Source: Candidatus Cloacimonetes bacterium 4572_55 (GTDB taxonomy: Bacteria; 4572-55). From it: 64,000 nt of DNA. A model generated the notes under the pieces. It worked only from the letters and a program-made list of their open reading frames with translations. It was not told the DNA's origin and did not search any database. The position numbers and the translations under genes are program-made. This document shows, piece by piece, positions 1 to 7,883 of the stretch (positions within the stretch are counted from its first letter, which is position 1; every line of letters begins with the position of its first letter). The stretch covers positions 155,047 through 219,046 of the forward strand of contig NBMB01000001.1 of assembly GCA_002084765.1 (NCBI GenBank), in the 5' to 3' direction.

Positions 1-45
1 CTGAAGAATCAAGCAGGTGCAAAGCGCAGGCAAAAAGGAAAGTGA
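1..45 (+). CDS. C-terminal tail of an upstream gene (partial)
   Basis: The first frame is open from base 1 to a TGA at 43-45 and gives 14 residues rich in Lys and Arg (ending R-R-Q-K-G-K). Such basic tails are common on RNA-binding or ribosome-associated proteins, but nothing identifies this one. It ends four bases before the smc start, and the smc ribosome-binding site lies inside its last codons, so the two may share a transcript. Confidence 0.35.
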   Translation: MKNQAGAKRRQKGK

Positions 46-48
46 TTT

Positions 49-3000
49 GTGGAACTGACGCGTCTGGAGATTATCGGCTTTAAATCATTTTATAACAAGA
101 CCGAGCTTATTTTTGGTCAGGGAATAACCGCGATTGTCGGTCCCAACGGCTGCGGCAAATCGAATGTCAGCGAGGCGATTCGATGGGCGTTGGGCGAGCA
201 GAATTCCCGTCGTCTGCGCTGCGAAAAGATGGAAGAGATTATTTTTGCCGGGACAAAAAATCGTCCACCCGGAGGCATGGCCGAGGTATCGATTACCTTC
301 AGCAACGAACAGGGTGCCCTGCCAGTCGATCTCTCCGAAGTGACGCTCACTCGGCGGCTGTTTCGATCCGGAGAAAGTGAATATCAGATCAACCGCAAGC
401 CGTGCCGACTGAAAGATATCGTAGATATGTTCATGGATACCGGCATGGGGACAGACGCGTACTCCCTGTTAGAGCGGGACATGGTCAACTCGATTTTAAG
501 CTCCCGCACCGAGGATCGCCGTTACCTATTCGACGAAGCCGCGGGAATTATGAAGTATAAGGCGCGGCGGCGATCCACCCTAAAGAATCTAATAGCGACT
601 GAGAACGATTTACTTCGACTGGATGATATTGTGGGCGAGGTGGATAAGCAGATCGGCTCGCTCAAACGTCAGGTCAAAAGAGCCGAGACCTATCAGCGTT
701 ATCAACAGGATTTGGTGGAAACTGAGACTGCTCTGGCTTATGGAAAATACCGTCAGGCACTCTCGGAGGAGGAGCCGCTTGTCCGTCAAAAACAAGAGTT
801 TGGCGACAAGTTGCAGGGATTCTCAGTCTCGATCGAAAAGCAAGACGCGGATATCGAGGCACTGCGCCAGCAAACTTCCGAACGGGAAGAGGAGGCAGTC
901 GCGGCTCGTAAGTTGTTAAGCAATATATCGAAAAAGAATAAGCGGCTGGATGATGAACTGCTGATCAATCGAGAACGGCAGACCGCGCTGGAAAATCAAA
1001 TCGCTCGGTATAATAGAGAAATTGAGCAATTAAAAAATAGACGGGGACGGTTGGACGTTGAATCAATTGAGACTGAGCGAGCCAGCATCGAGACAAAAGA
1101 AAATATTGTGGAATTAGAAAAAATTTTTCAGACTGCAAAATCTCAGCGCAACGCTACGACTATCAAAATTAAGGAGCGCGAGCGGAATATTATTGGAATC
1201 GAGAATAAAACACGGACTATTTTACGCCAACGCCTGGGTCTGGAAAATGAACTGAAAACATTGCAGCAACGGGATCGAGAGATGGAGACACAGCTCCAGA
1301 GATTTCAACGGCAATTGGTTCAAATGGGCGAAGAGCGGCATGTCAAAAGTGAAAATCTGGGAAATTTTCGGCAGGATTTTGACGAGCTGCAAAACGCTGT
1401 CCGCCGACTGATCATCGATCTTCAACGTCAGACCGCTGATATGGAGAAATGTCGATCCAAACATTCGGAGGTGGTGGCTCGGGCTCAGAAAACAAGAGAA
1501 CAGCTGGCTTCTGTCCGATCGAATCTGCATGTACTGATAGCTCTTCGCGATCGTTACGAAGGGTTTGAGAAAGGCGTGCGCCGTCTGATGACTCGCAAAA
1601 ACGCGACAGGATTGCAAGGAGTGTTGACCGATTTTATCTCGACAGATCCAAAGTATGAGACTGCTATCGAGGCTGCGTTAGGACAAAAACTTCAGTTGAT
1701 CGTGACGGATCGTCTGGACTCGGTTCATCAAGCCGCGACCTCGCTGACAAAAGAAAAAAGCGGAAGGGCGTGCTTTTTCCCGATTACGGCTCTGACGCAT
1801 TATGAACAGAGGCAAGACGCGCATATTGGCGACGCGGTCGGTCGAGCGGTCGATCTGGTTCGAGCCTCTGAGAATCTGCAGGAATTGATACAGACCTTAT
1901 TGGGCGATGTGTGGGTGACCCACGATCTCCAGAAAGCGATCGAACTGCATGAGCGATACCCGGAAGGTCGTTTTGTCACTTTGAACGGCGAGGTTGTAGA
2001 GAAAAACGGAATTATCATAGCGGGATACACAAATAGTGGACAAGACGGCAGTTTGCTGGCTCGTAAACGGCGGATCAACGCGCTGAGCAAGAATAAGGAT
2101 TCCCTTTTAACGCGTCTAAAAGAGTATGAAAGTCAGTGCCGGGAGTTGGATCAAGAAACGCTTGAGTTGAAGCGAGAGCAAAAAGATATAGAGCGAGAGC
2201 TTCAATCCCAGCGACAGAAATTGCAATCTACAGAGCGTCAAATTCACGCGCTTTCTTACCAATTGGAGACGCTGGATGAGCGGGAGATCGGGCTGGCAGA
2301 AATGATTGCCGAGCGGAAGGATAATAAAAAAATTTCAACGGAGAAAATTCGACAGTTAAGCGCGGCGTTTCAGAAGATTAACGAAGAAAGTCGGCAAACG
2401 GAAGAGACATTGCAACAACATCGCTCGGATCTGAAAATTGGCCGTCAGAAGGTCGGTAAGCTGAACTCGGCTTTGAATAAGGCGCAAATCGATCTTATAT
2501 CGATTCAAGGGAAGCTGGAGAAACTGGAATCCGATCGGCGTCGGATCGAGGAGGCGACTCGGGATGCGACTCGCGCTATTGCACATCGTGAAAAAGAGGC
2601 GACTGACGCAGATCAGGCGTCCTCGGATCTGAAGGACCGACGTGCAAAGTTGGAAATTTTGTTGGAAGAACAGCATAAAAAAGAAGAGAAACAGTCTCAA
2701 ATTGTGAATCGATTGCGGGACGCCATACAGGTGTTGACCAACCGAATTCGACAGATCGAGCAGTCAATCCGCCAAGTTCGCCAAGATCGAGAGAAAATGC
2801 AACGGCAAGTCCATAAAATCGAGCTGCGGTTGGCACAATTGGGACAGGAGCGTCGGGATGTGATCCTCCGTTTAACGGATGAACATCAGATCGACGTGAC
2901 CCAGATTCATGAGGAACCAGAAAAGTTGAAGGATTGGAAATCGAACCAAGGACATATCGACTATGATAAGGGCGAACAGTACGCGCAGGAGTTGCGTCAG

Positions 3001-3639
3001 CGAATCCGCTCGCTGGGACCGGTCAACTTGATGGCTATCGACGAATATAAAAGAGAGTCGGAACGGCATAAGTTCTTGTTGAGTCAGAAGCGAGACCTGG
3101 AAGAGGCAAAGCGGTCGTTGAAGACCACATTGACCCAAATTAATAAGAAGGCGAGGGAACGGTTTCGGGAGACATTCGAGAAAATCAGAATGCAGTTTGT
3201 CACTGTTTTCCATACGCTGTTTGAGGGCGGGGAAGCAGACCTGATCCTGGAAAAAAATGTCGATTTATTAGAGGCGGGAATCGATATTGTCGCTCGACCA
3301 AAGGGGAAAAAATTGCAAAGCATCCAATTGCTCTCCGCAGGCGAGCGGGCTTTGGTTGCGATCTCGCTGCTATTTGCGATTTATTTGGTAAAACCCAGCC
3401 CCTTTTGTATATTGGACGAGATAGACGCGCCTCTGGATGACGCCAACATCGGTCGTTTTACAAAAATTTTGAAGCAGTTGACCCAACGCTCCCAGTTTGT
3501 GATGATCACCCACAACAAACGCACCGTCGAGATCGCCAATCGGTTATATGGGGTGACAATGGAGGAAGCCGGCGTATCTCGGCTGGTCTCCGTGAAATTT
3601 GAAAGTAATAAAAAAATCGGTTCTAAGCCGTATGTATGA
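49..3639 (+). CDS. smc: Chromosome segregation protein SMC
   Basis: This is the SMC ATPase of the bacterial condensin, which organises and segregates the chromosome as a homodimer with ScpA and ScpB. The 1,196 residues match the family length. The N-terminal head has Walker A G-P-N-G-C-G-K-S at 31-38. A long heptad-rich coiled coil follows, with the globular hinge at about 515-670, then the returning coil. The C-terminal head carries the signature motif at about 1095 and Walker B ending in D1123-E1124. The start is GTG at 49 behind a purine-rich AAAGGAAAG. The signature reads L-S-A-G-E instead of the usual L-S-G-G-E. scpA and scpB are not in the window. The receiver-kinase gene follows with a 13-base gap. 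Confidence 0.97.
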   Translation: MELTRLEIIGFKSFYNKTELIFGQGITAIVGPNGCGKSNVSEAIRWALGEQNSRRLRCEKMEEIIFAGTKNRPPGGMAEVSITFSNEQGALPVDLSEVTLTRRLFRSGESEYQINRKPCRLKDIVDMFMDTGMGTDAYSLLERDMVNSILSSRTEDRRYLFDEAAGIMKYKARRRSTLKNLIATENDLLRLDDIVGEVDKQIGSLKRQVKRAETYQRYQQDLVETETALAYGKYRQALSEEEPLVRQKQEFGDKLQGFSVSIEKQDADIEALRQQTSEREEEAVAARKLLSNISKKNKRLDDELLINRERQTALENQIARYNREIEQLKNRRGRLDVESIETERASIETKENIVELEKIFQTAKSQRNATTIKIKERERNIIGIENKTRTILRQRLGLENELKTLQQRDREMETQLQRFQRQLVQMGEERHVKSENLGNFRQDFDELQNAVRRLIIDLQRQTADMEKCRSKHSEVVARAQKTREQLASVRSNLHVLIALRDRYEGFEKGVRRLMTRKNATGLQGVLTDFISTDPKYETAIEAALGQKLQLIVTDRLDSVHQAATSLTKEKSGRACFFPITALTHYEQRQDAHIGDAVGRAVDLVRASENLQELIQTLLGDVWVTHDLQKAIELHERYPEGRFVTLNGEVVEKNGIIIAGYTNSGQDGSLLARKRRINALSKNKDSLLTRLKEYESQCRELDQETLELKREQKDIERELQSQRQKLQSTERQIHALSYQLETLDEREIGLAEMIAERKDNKKISTEKIRQLSAAFQKINEESRQTEETLQQHRSDLKIGRQKVGKLNSALNKAQIDLISIQGKLEKLESDRRRIEEATRDATRAIAHREKEATDADQASSDLKDRRAKLEILLEEQHKKEEKQSQIVNRLRDAIQVLTNRIRQIEQSIRQVRQDREKMQRQVHKIELRLAQLGQERRDVILRLTDEHQIDVTQIHEEPEKLKDWKSNQGHIDYDKGEQYAQELRQRIRSLGPVNLMAIDEYKRESERHKFLLSQKRDLEEAKRSLKTTLTQINKKARERFRETFEKIRMQFVTVFHTLFEGGEADLILEKNVDLLEAGIDIVARPKGKKLQSIQLLSAGERALVAISLLFAIYLVKPSPFCILDEIDAPLDDANIGRFTKILKQLTQRSQFVMITHNKRTVEIANRLYGVTMEEAGVSRLVSVKFESNKKIGSKPYV

Positions 3640-3652
3640 CAAAGGGATCGCC

Positions 3653-4753
3653 ATGAATGTGAGTCAAGGGAAAATATTGGTCGTTGACGATAACCTGGTC
3701 AATTTGGACGTGCTGGCCGATTTTCTGGACGACGACGGATATGAGACGCTATTTGCCACTGACGGAAACAGTGCTCTGGAACGAGTTCCGTTGGCTCGTC
3801 CCGATTTAATCTTATTAGATGTTCTCATGCCAGGAATCAGCGGATTTGACGTTTGTAAGAAACTAAAAGAAGACGAAGAGACACGGAATATTCCGATCAT
3901 TTTTATGACGGCTCTGTCCGATGTGGAAAGCAAGGTGAGAGGCTTCCGGCTGGGAGCCGTGGACTATATCACTAAGCCGATCAATATGAGTGAAGCGTTG
4001 GCGAGAATACGCACCCACATGACAGTGCAAAAGCTGCAAAATGATCTCAAAAAAGCCCTACTTCAAGAAAAAGAATTGAATCGGCTCAAATCCAGATTTA
4101 TCTCGATTGTGTCCCATGAGTTCCGCACCCCTCTTACCTCTATCTCCTCGTCGGCACAGCTCTTGGAGTGCTATTTCGATAGGCTGACAGAGGAAAAAAA
4201 ACGGGTGCACTTGCACAAAATCCAAACTCAGGTCCAAGAGATGACCGCGCTGTTAGACGACGTCCTTTTTATTGGTCGCTCGGAAGCGGGGCGGCTTGCC
4301 TTTAACCCGGAATTGTTGAATATCGTTGATTTTTTTCAAGAAATCGTCGAGGAATTTCAGTCTACGTGTGACGAGGAGCACATTTTAAATTTTATCTCTA
4401 AAACAGAACGTGAAGAGGGAAGATTTGATAAAAAATTGTTGCGCCATATCCTTTCCAATTTGCTTTCCAACGCTATTAAATACTCTCCATCTGGCAGCGT
4501 TATCGAAATTGGTCTAGAAAGCCGCCCCAAAGAGACTATTTTTACAGTGAGAGATCATGGTATCGGCATCCCCGAAGAGGATCAGGAGCGTCTGTTCAGC
4601 TCATTTCATCGCGCGGGAAATGTCGGCACAATCCAAGGTGCCGGACTCGGATTATCAATTATAAAAAAATGTGTGGATTTGCATCAAGGAGAGATCGAAT
4701 TTGAGAGTGAGGAGGGGCTTGGCGCTATTTTTACAGTCACAATTCCGCACTGA
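3653..4753 (+). CDS. Receiver-histidine kinase (REC-HisKA-HATPase)
   Basis: A soluble 366-residue hybrid in which an N-terminal receiver feeds a histidine kinase. The receiver has the phosphoacceptor D56 in L-L-D-V-L-M-P and the conserved Lys in Y-I-T-K-P. A short coiled linker leads to the dimerisation helix with H155 in S-H-E-F-R-T-P-L. The ATPase domain follows with an N box (N-L-L-S-N-A-I-K-Y), G1 (D-H-G-I-G-I-P) and G2 (G-A-G-L-G-L-S). No membrane segment or sensor domain is present, so it must receive its signal by phosphotransfer. I place the start at ATG 3653 because AAAGGG lies six bases upstream. In-frame codons further upstream (ATG 3632, TTG 3599) overlap smc and lack such a site. 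Partners are unknown. Confidence 0.9.
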   Translation: MNVSQGKILVVDDNLVNLDVLADFLDDDGYETLFATDGNSALERVPLARPDLILLDVLMPGISGFDVCKKLKEDEETRNIPIIFMTALSDVESKVRGFRLGAVDYITKPINMSEALARIRTHMTVQKLQNDLKKALLQEKELNRLKSRFISIVSHEFRTPLTSISSSAQLLECYFDRLTEEKKRVHLHKIQTQVQEMTALLDDVLFIGRSEAGRLAFNPELLNIVDFFQEIVEEFQSTCDEEHILNFISKTEREEGRFDKKLLRHILSNLLSNAIKYSPSGSVIEIGLESRPKETIFTVRDHGIGIPEEDQERLFSSFHRAGNVGTIQGAGLGLSIIKKCVDLHQGEIEFESEEGLGAIFTVTIPH

Positions 4754-4807
4754 CGAGGCTTTCTTTGCGGCGACTTGAAATAATTTTGCATCTCTATCTC
4801 TTTTTTC

Positions 4808-4836
4808 TTGACAATGCCCCATTCGTTTTTTATATT
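4808..4836 (+). promoter_or_regulatory. Sigma-70-type promoter of the tRNA operon
   Basis: A perfect -35 hexamer TTGACA (4808-4813) is followed, after exactly 17 bases, by TATATT (4831-4836). Transcription would begin near 4843, about 54 bases before the first tRNA. No other gene lies between. Confidence 0.7.
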
Positions 4837-4896
4837 TACAAACTTAGAATTTAAGAATTCTTGTTCTTAGTTTTTTTATCAGAATTTGATTGGATT

Positions 4897-4971
<75 letters not shown>

Positions 4972-4981
4972 AAAATTACAT

Positions 4982-5056
4982 GGCGCATTCGTCTAGGGGT
5001 TAGGACGCCGCCCTCTCAAGGCGGTAACACGGGTTCAAATCCCGTATGCGCTACCA
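4982..5056 (+). tRNA. tRNA-Glu (anticodon CTC)
   Basis: A cloverleaf of 75 bases with an encoded CCA. The acceptor GGCGCAT pairs with ATGCGCT, with a G-T pair at the first position. The anticodon stem CCGCC/GGCGG encloses CTCTCAA, giving anticodon CTC for GAG. It lies 11 bases after tRNA-Gln. Confidence 0.95.
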
Positions 5057-5063
5057 TTTCCGT

Positions 5064-5140
5064 GCGCCCATAGCTCAATTGGATAGAGCGTCTGACTACG
5101 GATCAGGAGGTTAGGGGTTCAAATCCTCTTGGGCGTGCCA
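5064..5140 (+). tRNA. tRNA-Arg (anticodon ACG)
   Basis: A cloverleaf of 77 bases with an encoded CCA. The acceptor GCGCCCA pairs with TGGGCGT, with a G-T pair at the first position. The anticodon loop is CTACGGA, giving ACG, which is normally modified to ICG and reads CGU, CGC and CGA. It is the last tRNA of the operon, directly before the terminator. Confidence 0.95.
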
Positions 5141-5144
5141 GTGG

Positions 5145-5183
5145 AAAAAGGTCGGACTCCTAAACGGAGTTCGACCTTTTTTT
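5145..5183 (+). terminator. Rho-independent terminator of the tRNA operon
   Basis: The arms AAAGGTCGGACTCC and GGAGTTCGACCTTT pair around a TAAAC loop with one G-T pair, and the right arm runs into seven T residues. It starts five bases after the last tRNA. Confidence 0.85.
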
Positions 5184-5344
5184 CGGTAGATTTACTCGGG
5201 GGGACGATTCGAACTGCCCGCCGTCAGGATAACGGCATGACTTTCTCAGAAACTTTACCGCTCAAACCCGCCGAATAACTCGAGTTATGAATTTAATCCC
5301 TGTTTTATTCAAGATAGTTCACTATAGATAAAAAAGGAATTCGT

Positions 5345-5905
5345 ATGCCCCGAACCATATTAATCGCCGAAGATTCTTCGTCTATATTGATTACCATCAC
5401 GAAAATGTTGGAATTTGAGGGGTTTCATGTTCTCAGCGCGCAAAACGGACGCATTGCTTTGGAGATTTTGGAAACGCGTGTGCCAGACTTGATCATCACC
5501 GATATTATGATGCCTTATGTAGACGGGTATCAACTTTATGAAAAAGTGCATAAAAACCCAAGGTTGGCAGGAGTTCCTTTTATTTTTTTGACGGCTAAAG
5601 CGACTCGAAAAGATATCCGAATCGGCAAAGAAATGGGCGTAGACGACTATTTTGTAAAACCTTTTAATTCCAAAGATTTATTGACATTGAAGACCAGGGA
5701 TACGGCGTTTCTGAGATTGACATGCCATTTATTTTCGATAAATTTTATCAATGCGATAAGAAATTGAAAAAAAATGCAAGGGATTGGGTTGGGTTTGCCA
5801 TTGGCAAAAGTGATCTCTGAGCTGCACCAAGGTCAGATTCTCGCTACAAGCACAGCAGGTATGGGAGCCGTCTTCTCGGTAAAACTTCACCACGAGCAAT
5901 CATGA
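5345..5905 (+). pseudogene. Decayed receiver-histidine kinase
   Basis: The intact first part (about 117 residues, start ATG 5345 behind AAAAAGGA) is a receiver domain with phosphoacceptor Asp in I-I-T-D-I-M-M-P and Lys in F-V-K-P. The open frame then runs into unrelated residues and stops at 5765-5767. Kinase remains are present but broken. One frame over, bases from about 5690 to 5775 encode the ATPase G1/F region (D-Q-G-Y-G-V then I-F-D-K-F-Y). Directly after the TGA, back in the receiver frame, bases 5774-5905 encode the G2 box (G-I-G-L-G-L-P) and the normal domain end. The dimerisation helix and N box are missing. The second frame change lies at a run of eight A. This is an internal deletion plus frameshifts in a former REC-HisKA-HATPase gene of the same architecture as the gene at 3653. 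The receiver alone might still be made. Confidence 0.75.
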
Positions 5906-6071
5906 ATAGACAAAATCTGAAACGTGTTTGTATGGTTTTATGTAGCGTTTTTAACAGCGATGATACATCTTTCATAAAAATCGTAAAAAGGGCTTGACAT
6001 GCGGCTTAAGCGCTATAACTTTTTAAGTAATTTGTTAATGTGACTTTTTTCTTTTTAACATGTGAGTTATT

Positions 6072-7223
6072 ATGGATAATACGACGACGAAAATGATAGA
6101 TACGACTCCATCGAAGCATGAATGGTATCAAGAAGCTAAGGATAATGCCGAAGCCGTTGATTTTGAGCTGACTAATTTAATTTATGACCATCTGAAAAAG
6201 AGTCGTTTGGATTATCGAGGATTTTGGAATCATGCCCGCCAGATTTCAGATATGTTCAAAACTATCAATCCTTTGTTGCGTGAGGATCGGCAACAATTAT
6301 GGGACAGATTTAATGAAATTCGAGATCAAGTCCGAGAGCGAGGGGAAAAGGAGCGCCGGCTCTGTCAAGAACATTCCTCGAAAATAAGAGAGAAAGTTGA
6401 GAAAAATTTGGAGCAAGCGCAGGAAATAATACTCTCCGCAGAGGGTAAGGAACCACTTCGAAAGGCAAAAAGTCTTATCGATAGGACCACAGGAATTCTT
6501 AAAAAAGAACAAAATGCGACCCGTAAAGGCTTGTCTGCCGATCCGCCTGTCGATCCTATCGGAACGATTGAAGTGAGAATGGCGCGAGAAGACGTGGAGC
6601 TTTGCTGGAGGTTTGTTCGTAAAATTCGGGAAACGCTAAAAGAGAAGCGTGGTCTGATTTTGGATCGTAACTATTCAGAATTGAGCCAAGAAGGAAGCCA
6701 AGCGGTGGAAAACGCCCAAGAAAAAGACCCCTATGTAGCTCTGGAGAGTATTAAATCGATTCAGGATCGTTTGAAAAATAGTTGGGTCACGAGAGAGCAG
6801 AGAGAAAAGCTCAGGGACTTGTTGAACGGCGCGTGGCAAATCGCTATTCAGAGGGTCGAGGAACGAAGAGGAGAGCGAAAACGTCAACATGAGGAATGGC
6901 TACAACGGATGACGGATCATCTTCAACGCTGGGAGTCTTTATTTGGAAAGAATGAGCAGATAGTCGCTGACTTGAGAGAGCAAATTGAAAAACTTGAGAA
7001 TGATGTCGAGAACTCGATCAATGCAGACTTTATCGACCGAGCTAAAAATTGGATCGGAGAAAAGAAAACGAAAATTCTCGATATTGAAAGAACAAATCGT
7101 GACCTGGAGAGAAAAATAAAATCGGTGAAAAATAAAATCGGTAGAGCGAAAAACAGTAGGGAGCATGACTACGCTTATCTACCCTCTGATTCTTCGGAGA
7201 ACTCCTCGGACGAGCAAGTATGA
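6072..7223 (+). CDS. Charged coiled-coil protein of unknown function
   Basis: A hydrophilic, mostly helical protein of 383 residues without a signal peptide or membrane segment. Residues about 45-90 contain a W-x-x-A-R-x-I-x-x-M-F-K pattern followed by L-W-D-R-F, reminiscent of the DUF349 repeat. A similar half-repeat may recur near 180-200, but the match is by eye only. The middle and C-terminal thirds have long heptad stretches rich in Glu, Arg and Lys, and the tail is rich in Ser, Asp and Glu. No enzyme motif is seen. A weak promoter (TTGACA at 5994, TATAAC at 6014, spacer only 14 bases) lies upstream and there is no strong ribosome-binding site. A possible function in RNA or protein scaffolding is a guess. 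Confidence 0.7.
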   Translation: MDNTTTKMIDTTPSKHEWYQEAKDNAEAVDFELTNLIYDHLKKSRLDYRGFWNHARQISDMFKTINPLLREDRQQLWDRFNEIRDQVRERGEKERRLCQEHSSKIREKVEKNLEQAQEIILSAEGKEPLRKAKSLIDRTTGILKKEQNATRKGLSADPPVDPIGTIEVRMAREDVELCWRFVRKIRETLKEKRGLILDRNYSELSQEGSQAVENAQEKDPYVALESIKSIQDRLKNSWVTREQREKLRDLLNGAWQIAIQRVEERRGERKRQHEEWLQRMTDHLQRWESLFGKNEQIVADLREQIEKLENDVENSINADFIDRAKNWIGEKKTKILDIERTNRDLERKIKSVKNKIGRAKNSREHDYAYLPSDSSENSSDEQV

Positions 7224-7297
7224 TGCAAGCCAATAATTGTCGCCCCATAGCCGATTCGAGCGAGCTAAGTCGCAGATTTTGTAAAAAAAAAATCTGA
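7220..7297 (+). CDS. Possible 25-residue Cys-containing small ORF
   Basis: An ATG overlapping the stop codon of the preceding gene (ATGA arrangement) opens a 25-codon frame with two cysteines 14 positions apart and a basic end. It lies upstream of a radical SAM/SPASM operon, where a precursor peptide could be expected, but it has no clear ribosome-binding site of its own. A weak hairpin (CAGATTTT/AAAATCTG, 7272-7299) overlaps its end. This may be chance. Confidence 0.15.
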   Translation: MMQANNCRPIADSSELSRRFCKKKI

Positions 7298-7380
7298 AGA
7301 AAAGCAATCAGTCGATTGGCGAGAAAAAAAATTTGTTATTTTGGATAACTTGTTTGTATTTTTCATGTTCTCTATCTTTT

Positions 7381-7426
7381 AAGGAAGTGTTTGAATGGAA
7401 GAATTTACCCCTGAAGAAAAAAAAAA
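7381..7426 (+). promoter_or_regulatory. Start site with A10 slippery tract, out of frame with the gene
   Basis: A good ribosome-binding site (AAGGAAG, 7381-7387) precedes ATG 7395. That frame reads M-E-E-F-T-P-E-E-K-K-K and then leaves the gene frame at a run of ten A (7417-7426), stopping at 7491-7493. If the run had eleven A, or if polymerase or ribosome slipped there, the frame would continue into the membrane protein at 7427. The gene frame itself has a TGA at 7412-7414 and only a GTG at 7427 without a clear ribosome-binding site. Confidence 0.5.
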
Positions 7427-7882
7427 GTGGACGCTTTGGTTAAGCGGCAAAAGCGAAAAGAAAAAAAAGAGCAAGAAAATTATGAGAAGGTGAAAAATGC
7501 CAATCCGCGTCCCTTATTGGTAGAATTCATTGTGGGAATAGCTCTCATCAGCGCGGGATTCTTTATGATCACGCAGAATACAATCCTCCTCTCCGGCTTC
7601 AGTTTGATAGAATTGATCGGGATTACACCGCCGTTCGGCGTGATTCTCCTTCCCATGTTGATCGGCATAGCTATGCTTTTTTATAACAACCGCTCGATTA
7701 TCGGCTGGGTTCTGACCTGCGGCGGCATGTCGATTATCATCTTAGGCATTATCATGGGCTTACGGATTAAATTTATGCCGATTACCCTATTCGAGGGATT
7801 GATCATGTTCGGTATGTTGTTCGCGGGTATCGGTATTGTTTTTCGGACGGTGCGCTATGTGAACATGGACGCTGAGAAATAA
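7427..7882 (+). CDS. Four-TM membrane protein (start probably 7395 via A10 slippage)
   Basis: A basic N-terminal segment rich in Lys and Glu precedes four hydrophobic segments at about residues 30-50, 62-85, 90-112 and 118-140. This is a small inner-membrane protein of no family I recognise. The only in-frame start is GTG 7427, while the convincing start signal is ATG 7395 in another frame, upstream of ten A residues. It ends two bases before the radical SAM gene, so the two are likely translated together. A role in anchoring, or in export of whatever that enzyme modifies, is inference from position only. Confidence 0.65.
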   Translation: MDALVKRQKRKEKKEQENYEKVKNANPRPLLVEFIVGIALISAGFFMITQNTILLSGFSLIELIGITPPFGVILLPMLIGIAMLFYNNRSIIGWVLTCGGMSIIILGIIMGLRIKFMPITLFEGLIMFGMLFAGIGIVFRTVRYVNMDAEK

Positions 7883-7883
7883 A

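Noticed and set aside
5192..5285. Possible degenerate minus-strand tRNA after the tRNA operon (ATTCGAAC T-loop-like element, perfect 5-bp/7-base hairpin GCCGT/ACGGC)
   Set aside because: Only six bases separate the hairpin from the T-loop-like TTCGAAT instead of ten, the T stem does not pair, and position 33 of the loop is not T. It may be a relic but does not fold as a tRNA.
5994..6019. Promoter for the coiled-coil gene (TTGACA and TATAAC)
   Set aside because: The spacer is only 14 bases, too short for a normal sigma-70 promoter; left as a note in the gene entry.
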